Assembly: GCA_017427185.1 (NCBI GenBank)
Contig: JAFRTJ010000010.1
Span: 1-64,000, forward strand
Length of the DNA stretch: 64,000 bases
Origin: Bacteroidaceae bacterium
GTDB taxonomy: Bacteria > Bacteroidota > Bacteroidia > Bacteroidales > Bacteroidaceae
Direction: 5' to 3'
The translations under genes and the position numbers were made by a program. Shown here one piece after another: positions 28,741 to 38,068 of this stretch; position 1 is the stretch's first letter; each line of letters begins with the position of its first letter. The notes beneath the pieces are model-generated. The model did no database searches. It was not told where the DNA came from and worked only from the letters and a program-made list of their open reading frames with translations.

Positions 28741-28748
28741 CACTCGTT

Positions 28749-30080
28749 ATGATAGACATGCAATTAGTATTCGCCCTAAAGGGGATAATGAACCAGAAGG
28801 GAATCAATCAAAGAGAGTTGGCCGACATGATAGGGAAAGACGAGACAGTCATTTCCCGTTGGTTTGCCGGCAAAGTTGGCATCTCGCGCAGTTCAGTCGA
28901 ACTGTTGGAGAAGGCCTTGGGTGAGAAACTTATCAAAGATAAACAACATAATATGAAGAAAGCATTGATTACAGGTGTGACTGGTCAAGACGGCAGCTAC
29001 CTGAGTGAGTTCCTTTTGGAAAAAGGCTACGAGGTACACGGCGTGATACGCAGGAACAGCTCTGACCATCGCGAGCGTATCTCACACTTGGAAGGAACGC
29101 CTCATTTCCATCTCCACTACGGCCACATGGAAGACTCGATGTCGCTGGTGAAAGTCGTGACGATGGTAAGGCCAGACGAGATATACAACCTGGCAGCACA
29201 GAGCCACGTACAAGTAAGCTTCGATTCTCCTGAATTCACAGCTGACGTGGACGCTACTGGCGTGCTGCGTGTCCTCGAGGCAGTCCGTGCCGCTGGATTA
29301 GAGAACACGTGCCGCATCTACCAAGCCAGTACGAGTGAGCTATACGGAAAGGTGGAGGAGGTTCCTCAGAACGAGAACACGCCCTTCCATCCCTATAGCC
29401 CATACGCTGTGGCAAAACTCTACGGCTACTGGATCATCCGTGAGTATCGCGAGGCCTACAACATGTTCTGCTGCTCAGGCATCCTGTTCAATCACGAGAG
29501 TGAGCGGCGCGGCGAAACCTTCGTGACACGAAAGATCACGCTGGCCGTTGCACGTATCGCACAAGGGCTTCAGGACTGCCTCTATTTGGGCAACCTGGGT
29601 TCCCTACGTGACTGGGGATATGCGAAAGATTACGTGGAGTGCATGTGGCTCATCCTGCAGAACGACAAACCAGAGGATTTCGTGATTGCAACGGGTGTGC
29701 AACACTCTGTCCGCGAGTTTGCCTACTATGCCTTCAAACACGTTGGAATCGAGTTGGAATTCAAAGGGAAAGGACTCGACGAGATAGGAGTCTGCGTGAG
29801 CGACAATCGCCACTCTGTTCACAAGAAGGACACCTCTCTGGTGGGCAAGGCTCTCATCAAGGTTTCTCCAGACTTCTACCGTCCTACCGATGTGGTGAAC
29901 CTGTGGGGCGATCCCACGAAAGCAAAAGCAAAATTGGGATGGAATCCCAACAAGACAAGTTTCGAGGAACTGGTGAAGATTATGGTGGACTCTGATATGG
30001 CAAAGGTCGCTGGCGAAGGTGCTGCTGCAAAAGTCAGGACCAATCTGGCGGAATATCTGGAGAAGGGAATCGTGAAATAA
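28749..30080 (+). CDS. gmd: XRE-type helix-turn-helix fused to GDP-mannose 4,6-dehydratase
   Basis: 443 residues. Residues 4-62 form an XRE/Cro-like helix-turn-helix (QRELADMIG as helix 2, [11 protein letters not shown] as recognition helix). A short linker (KDKQHN) leads without any stop into a complete Gmd from Met69 (ATG 28953). This part has the NADP-binding [22 protein letters not shown] and the catalytic YxxxK in [11 protein letters not shown]. Gmd converts GDP-D-mannose to GDP-4-keto-6-deoxymannose, the first step to GDP-L-fucose. Usual Gmd proteins lack the N-terminal DNA-binding part. An internal start at 28953 could make free Gmd. Followed 8 bp later by fcl. Confidence 0.88.
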   Translation: MIDMQLVFALKGIMNQKGINQRELADMIGKDETVISRWFAGKVGISRSSVELLEKALGEKLIKDKQHNMKKALITGVTGQDGSYLSEFLLEKGYEVHGVIRRNSSDHRERISHLEGTPHFHLHYGHMEDSMSLVKVVTMVRPDEIYNLAAQSHVQVSFDSPEFTADVDATGVLRVLEAVRAAGLENTCRIYQASTSELYGKVEEVPQNENTPFHPYSPYAVAKLYGYWIIREYREAYNMFCCSGILFNHESERRGETFVTRKITLAVARIAQGLQDCLYLGNLGSLRDWGYAKDYVECMWLILQNDKPEDFVIATGVQHSVREFAYYAFKHVGIELEFKGKGLDEIGVCVSDNRHSVHKKDTSLVGKALIKVSPDFYRPTDVVNLWGDPTKAKAKLGWNPNKTSFEELVKIMVDSDMAKVAGEGAAAKVRTNLAEYLEKGIVK

Positions 30081-30088
30081 TTGACAAA

Positions 30089-31255
30089 ATGAACAAGAAC
30101 TCAAAAATATACGTTGCTGGGCACAAAGGACTGGTGGGAAGTGCGATATGGAACAACCTGCTGAGTCGAGGCTACACGAATCTGGTGGGAAGGACTCATC
30201 AGGAGCTAGACCTGACTGACCAGCATGCCGTAAGGAAATTCTTCGATGAGGAGAGGCCTGACGCTGTCGTGCTGGCAGCTGCCTTCGTGGGAGGCATCAT
30301 GGCGAACTCGCTTTATCGCGCTGATTTCATTATGATGAACATGCAGATTCAATGCAACGTCATCAGCGAGGCATACGCTCATCATGTGAAGAAACTCCTT
30401 TTTCTGGGCAGCACATGCATCTATCCCAAGAATGCTCCCCAACCGATGAAAGAGGATTGCTTGCTCACTTCTCCGCTGGAATATACCAACGAAGAATACG
30501 CTATCGCCAAGATTGCTGGTCTGAAGATGTGTGAGAGCTACAACCTGCAGTATGGTACAAACTACATTGCTGTCATGCCTACTAACCTGTATGGGCCTAA
30601 TGACAACTTCCATCTCGAGAACAGCCACGTGATGCCTGCCATGATACGCAAGGTATACCTGGCCAAACTGATTGCCGACAGAAACTGGGAGACTATCCGC
30701 AAAGACATGAACAAGCGTCCTGTCCTGGGAGTGGATGGAAAGGCTGACAAACAAGCCATTCTGGACATTCTGGCAAAATATGGCATAGAGGATAATCGCG
30801 TGACACTATGGGGAACAGGTAAACCGCTTCGTGAGTTCCTCTGGAGCGAGGATATGGCAGACGCCAGCGTACATGTGCTGCTGAATGTGAACTTCAGCGA
30901 CATCATTGGCATCGAAAAATATTCAAGCGTGCATTATGGGGCCACCACGGATGGCGCTGTGGACCGCAACCACAGCAAAGGTCGAGGTGGTGCGATTCCC
31001 TCACTGGGAGAAATCCGTAACTGTCACATCAATGTGGGTACAGGCAAGGAACTCACCATCAGAGAGTTGGCAGAACTTGTGGTCAGGACGGTTGGCTTCA
31101 AGGGTGAACTGCTCTTCGACACCACCAAGCCTGATGGTACGCTGCGCAAGCTCATCGACGTGAGCAAACTCCAATCATTGGGCTGGACCTACAAAGTGGA
31201 GATAGAGGATGGCGTGAGGAGACTCTTCGAGTGGTATCAGCAAAGTCTGCAATAA
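30089..31255 (+). CDS. fcl: GDP-L-fucose synthase
   Basis: 388 residues. Short-chain dehydrogenase fold with GHKGLVGSA (11-19) for NADP binding, STCIYPK and the [13 protein letters not shown] segment holding the catalytic Tyr-Lys. It should epimerise and reduce GDP-4-keto-6-deoxymannose to GDP-L-fucose. It is longer than the ~320-residue E. coli enzyme because of insertions near 200-245 and 285-310, as often seen in Bacteroidetes. It directly follows gmd and precedes manC, forming the complete GDP-fucose route from mannose-1-phosphate. Confidence 0.92.
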   Translation: MNKNSKIYVAGHKGLVGSAIWNNLLSRGYTNLVGRTHQELDLTDQHAVRKFFDEERPDAVVLAAAFVGGIMANSLYRADFIMMNMQIQCNVISEAYAHHVKKLLFLGSTCIYPKNAPQPMKEDCLLTSPLEYTNEEYAIAKIAGLKMCESYNLQYGTNYIAVMPTNLYGPNDNFHLENSHVMPAMIRKVYLAKLIADRNWETIRKDMNKRPVLGVDGKADKQAILDILAKYGIEDNRVTLWGTGKPLREFLWSEDMADASVHVLLNVNFSDIIGIEKYSSVHYGATTDGAVDRNHSKGRGGAIPSLGEIRNCHINVGTGKELTIRELAELVVRTVGFKGELLFDTTKPDGTLRKLIDVSKLQSLGWTYKVEIEDGVRRLFEWYQQSLQ

Positions 31256-31282
31256 GTTTGTCGAACAAAACTACATTTCATT

Positions 31283-32677
31283 ATGCAAATCATCTTATTA
31301 TCAGGAGGATCAGGGAAACGACTCTGGCCACTATCGAATGACATACGTTCCAAGCAGTTCATCAAGATTTTCAAGACTGCTGAAGGAGAGTACGAGAGTA
31401 TGGTGCAACGCGTGTTCAGCCAGATAAAGACTGTGGATCCTGAGGCAAAAATAACCATTGCCACCAGCAAGAGCCAAGTGAGCGCCATCAACAACCAACT
31501 GGGAGATGGGACAGTAGGCATCAGCGTGGAACCTTGTCGTCGTGACACATTCCCAGCCATTGCGTTGGCCACTGCCTATCTGCATGACGTGATGGGAGTG
31601 AGGGAGGATGAGTCTGTAGTGGTTTGTCCTGTTGATCCCTATGTCAACAATGACTACTACCAGGCTCTGAAACGTCTGTCTGACTTGGCAGAGGAAGGTG
31701 TTGCCAACCTGACTCTGATGGGCATAGAACCCACCTACCCTAGTGAGAAATACGGATACATCATCCCTGAGAATCATGGAGACGAGGAGAAAATCCTTGA
31801 AATGGACGAGTTGGATAGCATGGAACCATTGGAGGCTCTCGACAAGTTGAAGTCTCCTGTGCTGAAAGTTGCCTGTTTCAAGGAGAAACCCAGCAAGGAG
31901 GTTGCCAAGGAATATATCAGACAAGGCGCCATGTGGAACGGAGGCGTGTTTGCCTACCGGCTGGGATATGTGTTGAATCGCGCGCATGAATTGCTGGATT
32001 TCACGGATTATCAGGACCTCTTCAACAAGTATGAGACGCTGACGAAAATCAGTTTCGACTATGCTGTGGTTGAACATGAGACAGATATCGCCGTGATGAG
32101 GTTCAGCGGACAATGGAAGGATCTGGGGACTTGGAATACTCTGACAGAAGCTATGACAGATCCCACGATGGGGAAAGTCATCATGAACGACCAGTGTGAA
32201 AACGTGAATGTCATCAATGAACTCAATGTACCCATCCTCTGCATGGGACTCAAAAACACCATCGTAGCGGCAAGTCCTGAAGGGATTCTGGTAAGCGACA
32301 AGGAACAGTCAAGTTACATCAAACCTTACGTCGACGGCATTGATCAGCAGATTATGTTTGCAGAGAAGTCATGGGGCAATTATCATGTGCTCGACATTGA
32401 GCGTGACAGCATGACCATCAAGGTAACCCTGAACGCAGGACATCAGATGAACTACCACAGTCATGAGCAAAGGGATGAGGTTTGGACAATCGTATCTGGA
32501 CAAGGGACTGCTATCGTGAACGGCGTAAGCCAGAAAGTGAGACCTGGAGATGTAATCAATCTGCCTCGTGGCACAAAACACACCATCCTGGCTGAAAGCC
32601 AACTGATACTGATAGAAGTCCAGATGGGACAAGAAATCAGTGTTCACGATAAGATTAAGGAAACGGGCAAGGCCTGA
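31283..32677 (+). CDS. manC: Mannose-1-phosphate guanylyltransferase with C-terminal cupin domain
   Basis: 464 residues. N-terminal nucleotidyltransferase with LLSGGSGKRLWPLS (5-18), and FKEKPSKEVA and MWNGGVFAYR motifs typical of ManC. The C-terminal ~110 residues are the type II mannose-6-phosphate-isomerase-like cupin (HSHEQRDEVWTIVSG, PRGTKHTI), so it may be bifunctional. It makes GDP-mannose for gmd-fcl. Last gene of the operon, 27 bp after fcl, ending 11 bp from the convergent epimerase gene. Confidence 0.92.
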   Translation: MQIILLSGGSGKRLWPLSNDIRSKQFIKIFKTAEGEYESMVQRVFSQIKTVDPEAKITIATSKSQVSAINNQLGDGTVGISVEPCRRDTFPAIALATAYLHDVMGVREDESVVVCPVDPYVNNDYYQALKRLSDLAEEGVANLTLMGIEPTYPSEKYGYIIPENHGDEEKILEMDELDSMEPLEALDKLKSPVLKVACFKEKPSKEVAKEYIRQGAMWNGGVFAYRLGYVLNRAHELLDFTDYQDLFNKYETLTKISFDYAVVEHETDIAVMRFSGQWKDLGTWNTLTEAMTDPTMGKVIMNDQCENVNVINELNVPILCMGLKNTIVAASPEGILVSDKEQSSYIKPYVDGIDQQIMFAEKSWGNYHVLDIERDSMTIKVTLNAGHQMNYHSHEQRDEVWTIVSGQGTAIVNGVSQKVRPGDVINLPRGTKHTILAESQLILIEVQMGQEISVHDKIKETGKA

Positions 32678-32688
32678 GACTGCTCTTT

Positions 32689-33753
32689 CTAGCGGCTGCT
32701 CCCATAATATTGAGCATACCACTGGGCAAAGCGACGAAGGCCTTCTCTAAGAGGCGTGCTGGGCTTGAAGCCGAAATCCTGCTCCAGAGGTGACGTGTCA
32801 GCAAAGGTGATTGGAACATCGCCTGGCTGCATGGGAACGAGTTCTTTGTGTGCCTCGAAATCATAATCCTTAGGGAGCACTCCAGCGGCAACGAGTTCCT
32901 CTTGCAGAATCTGCACAAAATCCAACAGGTTCTCTGGGCTGTTGTTACCTATATTATATATTTTATAGGGAGGAATGGGCAAACCGTCCTCACCATTCTG
33001 TTTCTCTGGCGCATGCTGCATCACTCGAACCACGCCCTCCACGATGTCGTCCACATAAGTGAAGTCACGCTTGCAGTTCCCATAATTGAAGATCTGGATG
33101 GTCCTGCCCTCACGCAACTTGTCTGTAAACCCAAAGTATGCCATATCAGGTCGGCCAGCAGGACCATAAACGGTGAAGAAGCGCAGACCTGTGGATGGGA
33201 TGTTGTAGAGTTTGCTGTACGCATGGGCCATCAACTCGTTGCTCTTCTTGGTAGCAGCATAGAGGGAGACAGGATTGTCCACTTTGTCCTCAGTAGAATA
33301 AGGTACTTTCTTGTTGCTCCCGTAGACAGATGATGAGGAAGCATATACCAGATGCTCCACTTCGCGACGTCGACAGGCTTCCAGGATGTTGTAGAAACCT
33401 ATCAGATTGCTCTGGATGTATGCGTCAGGATTCGATATCGAGTAGCGGACACCTGCTTGGGCAGCCAGATTCACCACCACAGACGGCTTGTAGTCGTAAA
33501 ACAATTTCTTTACCCTTCCACTTTCTGCGATATCTTCCTTCAGGAAGACCCAATCGCGCTCAAGGTCTGCTATCTCTCTGAGACGCTCACGTTTGATGTT
33601 GACATCATAATAATTCGTCATGGAGTCAATGCCTACCACCCGTATGTCTTCCACATCATGAAACAGTCTCTTCACCAAGTTGCTGCCAATGAAACCTGCA
33701 GCTCCTGTCACCAGAACACATTTCCCAGCGAGGGATACATTATACTTCAGCAT
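32689..33753 (-). CDS. UDP-glucuronate 4-epimerase-like NAD-dependent epimerase
   Basis: 354 residues. Extended SDR with GAAGFIGSNL (18-27), the GVRYSISNPDAYIQSN segment diagnostic of the UDP-glucuronate/UDP-galacturonate epimerase group, an SSSSVYG motif and catalytic YAATK. Predicted to interconvert UDP-GlcA and UDP-GalA in the cytoplasm. It follows ugd by 15 bp, which supplies UDP-GlcA, so the pair yields UDP-galacturonate for the surface polysaccharide. Confidence 0.88.
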   Translation of the reverse strand: MLKYNVSLAGKCVLVTGAAGFIGSNLVKRLFHDVEDIRVVGIDSMTNYYDVNIKRERLREIADLERDWVFLKEDIAESGRVKKLFYDYKPSVVVNLAAQAGVRYSISNPDAYIQSNLIGFYNILEACRRREVEHLVYASSSSVYGSNKKVPYSTEDKVDNPVSLYAATKKSNELMAHAYSKLYNIPSTGLRFFTVYGPAGRPDMAYFGFTDKLREGRTIQIFNYGNCKRDFTYVDDIVEGVVRVMQHAPEKQNGEDGLPIPPYKIYNIGNNSPENLLDFVQILQEELVAAGVLPKDYDFEAHKELVPMQPGDVPITFADTSPLEQDFGFKPSTPLREGLRRFAQWYAQYYGSSR

Positions 33754-33768
33754 ATTCTTTCCTTTTTA

Positions 33769-35178
33769 TTAATCTCTGCGGAAAATGTCACGCGTATAGA
33801 CTTTCTCCTGCACATCGTCCAGAGAAGCACTATAGCGGTTGGCGATGATGGCTTGAGACCTCCGCTTGAATTCCTCCAAATCGTTCACGACCAAGGAGCC
33901 AAAGAACGTGGACCCATTTTCCAGCGCAGGCTCATAGATGATAATCTCTGCGCCCTTTGCCTTTATCCGCTTCATGATGCCCTGAATGGCTGACTGGCGG
34001 AAATTGTCTGAATTGGACTTCATGGTCAGTCGATACACTCCAATGACGCATTCATGCTCCTTCGAGGCATCCCATGAGCTGTTGGCCCCATAATATCCAG
34101 CCTTATGCAGGACTGCGTCAGCTATGTAGTCCTTACGCGTTCTGTTGCTCTGCACGATAGCAGTCATCATCTCCTGAGGCACATTCTGATAGTTGGCCAG
34201 CAGCTGCTTGGTATCCTTAGGCAAGCAATAGCCTCCATATCCAAACGAGGGATTGTTGTAATGCGTGCCAATTCTTGGATCGAGGCCCACTCCTTGAATG
34301 ATGGCGCGAGTGTCGAGGCCTTTCACCTCAGCATACGTGTCCAGCTCATTGAAGAAGCTGACACGCAAAGCCAAGAACGTGTTGGCAAACAGTTTCACAG
34401 CCTCTGCCTCCTTCATGCCCATGTATAGGACTGGGATATCCTCACGCAAAGCACCTTCCGTAAGCAGACGGGCAAAAGTCCTTGCCTGCAGGACACCGTC
34501 AGGATTTCCTATCGCTGTAATGGCTGCATTCTCGTCGCTATACGTCTTCTCGTCGATGTCAATCAGCTTGGGGAAACCCACGATGATTCTGGAGGGATAG
34601 AGATTGTCGTAGAGGGCCTTGCTCTCGCGCAGGAACTCAGGAGAGAACATGAGATTGAACTTCCTGCCTCTCAGCTCAGGCTTGTAGAGAAACCTCAGGA
34701 CATACCTCATGAAAAGATTGCGGCAATATCCCACTGGAATGGTGCTCTTGATGACCATGACAGCCTCAGGATTCACAGACAACACCAGGTCGATCACCTC
34801 TTCCACATGGGAAGTGTCGAAGTAGTTCTTCACAGGATCATAATTCGTGGGGGCAGCTATGACCACATAATCGGCATCCTTGTACGCCTCAGCTCCGTCC
34901 AGAGTGGCTCGAAGATTCAGCCTGATGCGCGCCAGATCCTTCGTGTTGCCAGCTTTCAAAGCCTGGATATCTTCGTCATTGGTACATCTGTACCCAGCCA
35001 TATAAGCCTCGATGTAATCGTCCTGAATGGGAGAAATCCCCTTGTTGATCTTCTCTACCTTCTCAGGAATCACATCCACGGCAGTCACCTGATGATGCTG
35101 CGCCAAAAGAGTGGCAATCGACATACCCACGTATCCCGTTCCAGCCACCGCTATCTTAAGGTCCTCAAATTTCTTCAT
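33769..35178 (-). CDS. ugd: UDP-glucose 6-dehydrogenase
   Basis: 469 residues from ATG 35178 (an in-frame TTG lies 6 bp upstream). NAD-binding [14 protein letters not shown] near the start, [11 protein letters not shown], the substrate loop [11 protein letters not shown], and the catalytic Cys in [16 protein letters not shown]. Oxidises UDP-glucose to UDP-glucuronate. First gene of a two-gene operon with the 4-epimerase, with its own promoter. Confidence 0.92.
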   Translation of the reverse strand: MKKFEDLKIAVAGTGYVGMSIATLLAQHHQVTAVDVIPEKVEKINKGISPIQDDYIEAYMAGYRCTNDEDIQALKAGNTKDLARIRLNLRATLDGAEAYKDADYVVIAAPTNYDPVKNYFDTSHVEEVIDLVLSVNPEAVMVIKSTIPVGYCRNLFMRYVLRFLYKPELRGRKFNLMFSPEFLRESKALYDNLYPSRIIVGFPKLIDIDEKTYSDENAAITAIGNPDGVLQARTFARLLTEGALREDIPVLYMGMKEAEAVKLFANTFLALRVSFFNELDTYAEVKGLDTRAIIQGVGLDPRIGTHYNNPSFGYGGYCLPKDTKQLLANYQNVPQEMMTAIVQSNRTRKDYIADAVLHKAGYYGANSSWDASKEHECVIGVYRLTMKSNSDNFRQSAIQGIMKRIKAKGAEIIIYEPALENGSTFFGSLVVNDLEEFKRRSQAIIANRYSASLDDVQEKVYTRDIFRRD

Positions 35179-35202
35179 CGCCAATCATTTCTTTTCTGGT
35201 TG

Positions 35203-35234
35203 CAAAGGTACGAAATATTTTCCCTACTGGCAAC
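35203..35234 (-). promoter_or_regulatory. Promoter of the ugd-epimerase operon
   Basis: Minus strand GTTG (35231-35234), 20 bp, TACCTTTG (35203-35210); leader about 18 nt to ATG 35178. Confidence 0.6.
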
Positions 35235-35346
35235 ACTTTTGCAAGCAAAAAATCAGAACCTTGCTTTCCATCGAGCGGCGAAATATGGTCCTCGCCCTTT
35301 TTCATTCAAAAGAACTTTTGCCGTCCGCTACCCCACTCAGCGGAAG

Positions 35347-35422
35347 CAACGTGTCGAAAGGGAATAGACAACACGTTGAGTTTGCGGTTTCAACGTGTTG
35401 AATCTGCGGTTTCAACGTGTTG
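35347..35422. repeat. 22-bp-period array B: four CAACGTGTTG-type units between divergent promoters
   Basis: Units start at 35347 (CAACGTGTCG), 35369 (CAACACGTTG, inverted), 35391 and 35413 (both CAACGTGTTG), exactly 22 bp apart. Spacers two and three are AGTTTGCGGTTT and AATCTGCGGTTT. Positions 35353-35401 match array C at 63880-63928 in 47 of 49 bases. The rest of the 35179-35575 gap contains the two divergent promoters. Confidence 0.85.
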
Positions 35423-35537
35423 TGTCCAGCCTCCCCACTCCACATCATCGAAGCGCGGAAAAAACGTTTGCTACCCATCCACGAAAAAAAGTTTTGAAAA
35501 ATGTGCTTTCACCTTTCTCACTCTTTGGGATTTTTCA

Positions 35538-35545
35538 TATCTTTG
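35538..35545 (+). promoter_or_regulatory. Putative -7 element for the DUF1846 gene
   Basis: TATCTTTG at 35538-35545, with a TTTC-type weak -33 at about the right distance; leader about 24 nt to ATG 35576. This position excludes the longer frame starting at 35501. Confidence 0.5.
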
Positions 35546-35575
35546 CACGAAAATTGCAACGAACAGATTCAAGAG

Positions 35576-37045
35576 ATGGAAATAGGATTCGACAATCAGA
35601 AATACATCAAGATCCAGTCAGAACACATCAAAGAAAGGATCACACAGTTCCAGGGAAAGCTGTATATGGAGCTGGGCGGAAAGCTCTTCGACGACTATCA
35701 TGCCAGCAGAGTTCTTCCAGGTTTCCAACCAGACAGCAAGCTTCGCATGTTGCAGCAGCTGAGCGATACGGCTGAGATCATCATCGTAATCAGTGCCTTC
35801 GACATCGAGAAGAACAAGGTGCGCCAGGATCTGGGAATCACCTACGACGAGGACGTGCTTCGCTTGCGTACTGAGTTCCAGAATCGCGGCTTCCTGGTTA
35901 GCAGCGTAGTCATCACTCACTACAATGGGCAGAGCAGCGCTGACATGTATCGCCACCGTCTGGAAAGTCTTGGCATACGTGCCTATTATCATTACACCAT
36001 CGAGGGCTACCCCCACAACGTGACCCTGATTGACTCTGACGAAGGATTCGGAAAGGACGACTATGTGGAGACAACTCGTCCCCTGGTAATCGTAACGGCT
36101 CCAGGGCCTGGCAGCGGCAAGATGGCGGTATGCCTCTCTCAGCTCTACAACGAGCATAAACGTGGCATCGAGGCAGGATACGCCAAATTCGAGACCTTCC
36201 CCGTCTGGAACCTTCCCCTGAACCATCCTGTGAACATCGCATACGAGGCAGCTACAGCCGACCTGAACGACATCAACATGATCGACCCCTTCCATCTGGA
36301 GGCCTACCAGAAGATTGCCATCAACTACAATCGCGACGTGGAGATCTTCCCTGTGCTGAACACGCTGTTCGAGGGCATCTATGGTGAATGTCCCTACAAG
36401 TCCCCCACAGATATGGGAGTCAATATGGTGGGCTTCTGCATCAGCGATGATGCGGTTTGCCAGGAAGTCTCGAAGCAAGAGGTGATCCGACGCTACTACA
36501 CCGCCTTGAACAAGCTTGCGATGGGAGGATGCAACGAGTCGGAAGTCAACAAACTTTCCCTCCTGCTGAAGCAGGCCAGAATCACGACTGACTACCGCAA
36601 GACAACGCTGGCTGCCAAGGCAAGAAAAGAGGAGTCTGGCGTGCCCTGTTCTGCCATCGAACTTCCTGGTGGAAACATCATCACGGCTGCCAGCAGTCCT
36701 CTCCTGGGTACAGCATCCTCCCTAATCTTGAACGCGATAAAGCATCTGGGAGGTATTGATCATGAACTGAAGCTGATTCCTCAATATCTGATCGAACCGA
36801 TTCAGAAGACAAAGATTGTTTATTTGGGCGGCAGCAATCCACGTCTGCATACCGATGAAGTATTGGTTGCTTTGTCAGTTTTGAGCCAGACAGACAAGAA
36901 TTGCAAAATAGCTCTGGAGCAGTTGCCAAAGCTACGTGGTTGTCAAGCTCACTTCACGATCATGTTGGGTGAAGTGGATCGCAAGATCTTCAAGAAACTG
37001 GGAGTCGACATCACCTGCGACCCCGTCAGAAAGGAAAAGAAATAA
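35576..37045 (+). CDS. DUF1846-family protein
   Basis: 489 residues, soluble, no signal peptide. The opening GFDNQKYIKIQSEHIKERI and the central GPGSGKMAVCLSQLYNEH are characteristic of the DUF1846 family, with NLPLNHPVNIAYEAATADL and STRUCTURE-like PGGNIITAASSPLLG further on. The Gly-rich GPGSGK segment resembles a nucleotide-binding loop, but biochemical function is not established to my knowledge. Expressed from its own promoter; the following oxidoreductase gene starts 25 bp later and is probably co-transcribed. Confidence 0.85.
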   Translation: MEIGFDNQKYIKIQSEHIKERITQFQGKLYMELGGKLFDDYHASRVLPGFQPDSKLRMLQQLSDTAEIIIVISAFDIEKNKVRQDLGITYDEDVLRLRTEFQNRGFLVSSVVITHYNGQSSADMYRHRLESLGIRAYYHYTIEGYPHNVTLIDSDEGFGKDDYVETTRPLVIVTAPGPGSGKMAVCLSQLYNEHKRGIEAGYAKFETFPVWNLPLNHPVNIAYEAATADLNDINMIDPFHLEAYQKIAINYNRDVEIFPVLNTLFEGIYGECPYKSPTDMGVNMVGFCISDDAVCQEVSKQEVIRRYYTALNKLAMGGCNESEVNKLSLLLKQARITTDYRKTTLAAKARKEESGVPCSAIELPGGNIITAASSPLLGTASSLILNAIKHLGGIDHELKLIPQYLIEPIQKTKIVYLGGSNPRLHTDEVLVALSVLSQTDKNCKIALEQLPKLRGCQAHFTIMLGEVDRKIFKKLGVDITCDPVRKEKK

Positions 37046-37070
37046 TGTCTCTTCGAAAAGGACGTGAAAA

Positions 37071-38063
37071 ATGAATAAAGGGGACTACAAGACCATCAAG
37101 GTGGGAATTCTGGGGGCAGGGCATATCGCTGAAAAGATGTCGCACACCCTGAATATCCTCGAAGGATGGGAAGCTTATGCCATCGCATCACGCAGCCAAG
37201 AAAAGGCCGACAGGTTCGCTGAGAAATTCCATTTTCAAAAGGCATACGGAAGCTACGAGGCACTTATCGAGGACGAGAACGTGGATTTGATCTACGTGGC
37301 TACACCCCATTCCCATCATTGGGCCCCCACTCGACTCGCACTTCAGAACAGGAAACCCTGTCTGGTCGAAAAGGCGTTCACGGCAAATGCTCGAGAAGCA
37401 AAGGAACTGCTCGACCTGTCGAGAGAAATGAACGTATTCGTGGCGGAAGCCATCTGGACACGTTATCAACCTATGCGCCAGATTATCAGTGAGATGCTGG
37501 AAAGTGATGTCATTGGGAAAGTGAAACTTGTGACTTGCTCCCTCGGCTATCCAATCGAGCAGAAAGAACGCATTCAAAGGCCTGAACTGTGTGGTGGCGC
37601 ATTGCTCGATTTAGGCGTCTATGGCATCAATTTTGTCAGGATGTTCTTCCCAGGCAAATGGGAGAGCATCACCTCTCAATGCACTAAGAGCCAGACGGGT
37701 ATGGACATGACAGAATGCATCTCAGTAAGATACGAAGATGGATTGATGGCCAACATGCAATTCTCTGCAGTTTGCGTGAATGACCGATACGGATTGATAA
37801 GTGGGGAAAAAGGTTACATGGTAGTAGACAACATCAACAATCCCAGCAGGGCAACTGCTTATGACAAGTTTGGGAACGTGTTGATGCAAAGGGAATGCCC
37901 TCAACAAATCACAGGTTTCGAGTATGAACTGGAAGCCTGTCGCGAGGCGCTTCAGAAAGGATTGATAGAATCACCCTGCATGCCACACGAAGAAATCCTG
38001 CAGATCATGCGTATCATGGATGAACTGAGAAGGGAATGGGGAGTGGTTTTCCCAATGGATTAA
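37071..38063 (+). CDS. Gfo/Idh/MocA-family oxidoreductase
   Basis: 330 residues. N-terminal Rossmann fold with GILGAGHIAEKM (13-24), then VATPHSHHWAPT and the family EKAFTANAREAKELLDL motif, whose Lys is catalytic. The C-terminal half is the Gfo/Idh/MocA sheet domain, with GGALLDLGVYGINFVRMFF. NAD(P)-dependent oxidation or reduction of a sugar or inositol derivative; substrate unknown. It ends 5 bp before the convergent end of the large polysaccharide operon, so it may supply a precursor, though it is not in that operon. Confidence 0.88.
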   Translation: MNKGDYKTIKVGILGAGHIAEKMSHTLNILEGWEAYAIASRSQEKADRFAEKFHFQKAYGSYEALIEDENVDLIYVATPHSHHWAPTRLALQNRKPCLVEKAFTANAREAKELLDLSREMNVFVAEAIWTRYQPMRQIISEMLESDVIGKVKLVTCSLGYPIEQKERIQRPELCGGALLDLGVYGINFVRMFFPGKWESITSQCTKSQTGMDMTECISVRYEDGLMANMQFSAVCVNDRYGLISGEKGYMVVDNINNPSRATAYDKFGNVLMQRECPQQITGFEYELEACREALQKGLIESPCMPHEEILQIMRIMDELRREWGVVFPMD

Positions 38064-38068
38064 GGCCG

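Larger units (their letters stand above)
28442..28748. other. Intergenic control region between the fasciclin pseudogene and gmd
   Basis: No gene is supported here. It contains a small hairpin (TCCTGC 28605-28610 with GCAGGA 28624-28629), three TTTTGTCAAGT repeats and the gmd promoter. A 62-codon minus-strand frame (28472-28660) has no support. Confidence 0.55.

Noticed and set aside
35347..35422. The 22-bp arrays as CRISPR arrays
   Set aside because: The repeated core is only 10 bp with 12-bp related spacers, units flip orientation, and no cas genes are present.
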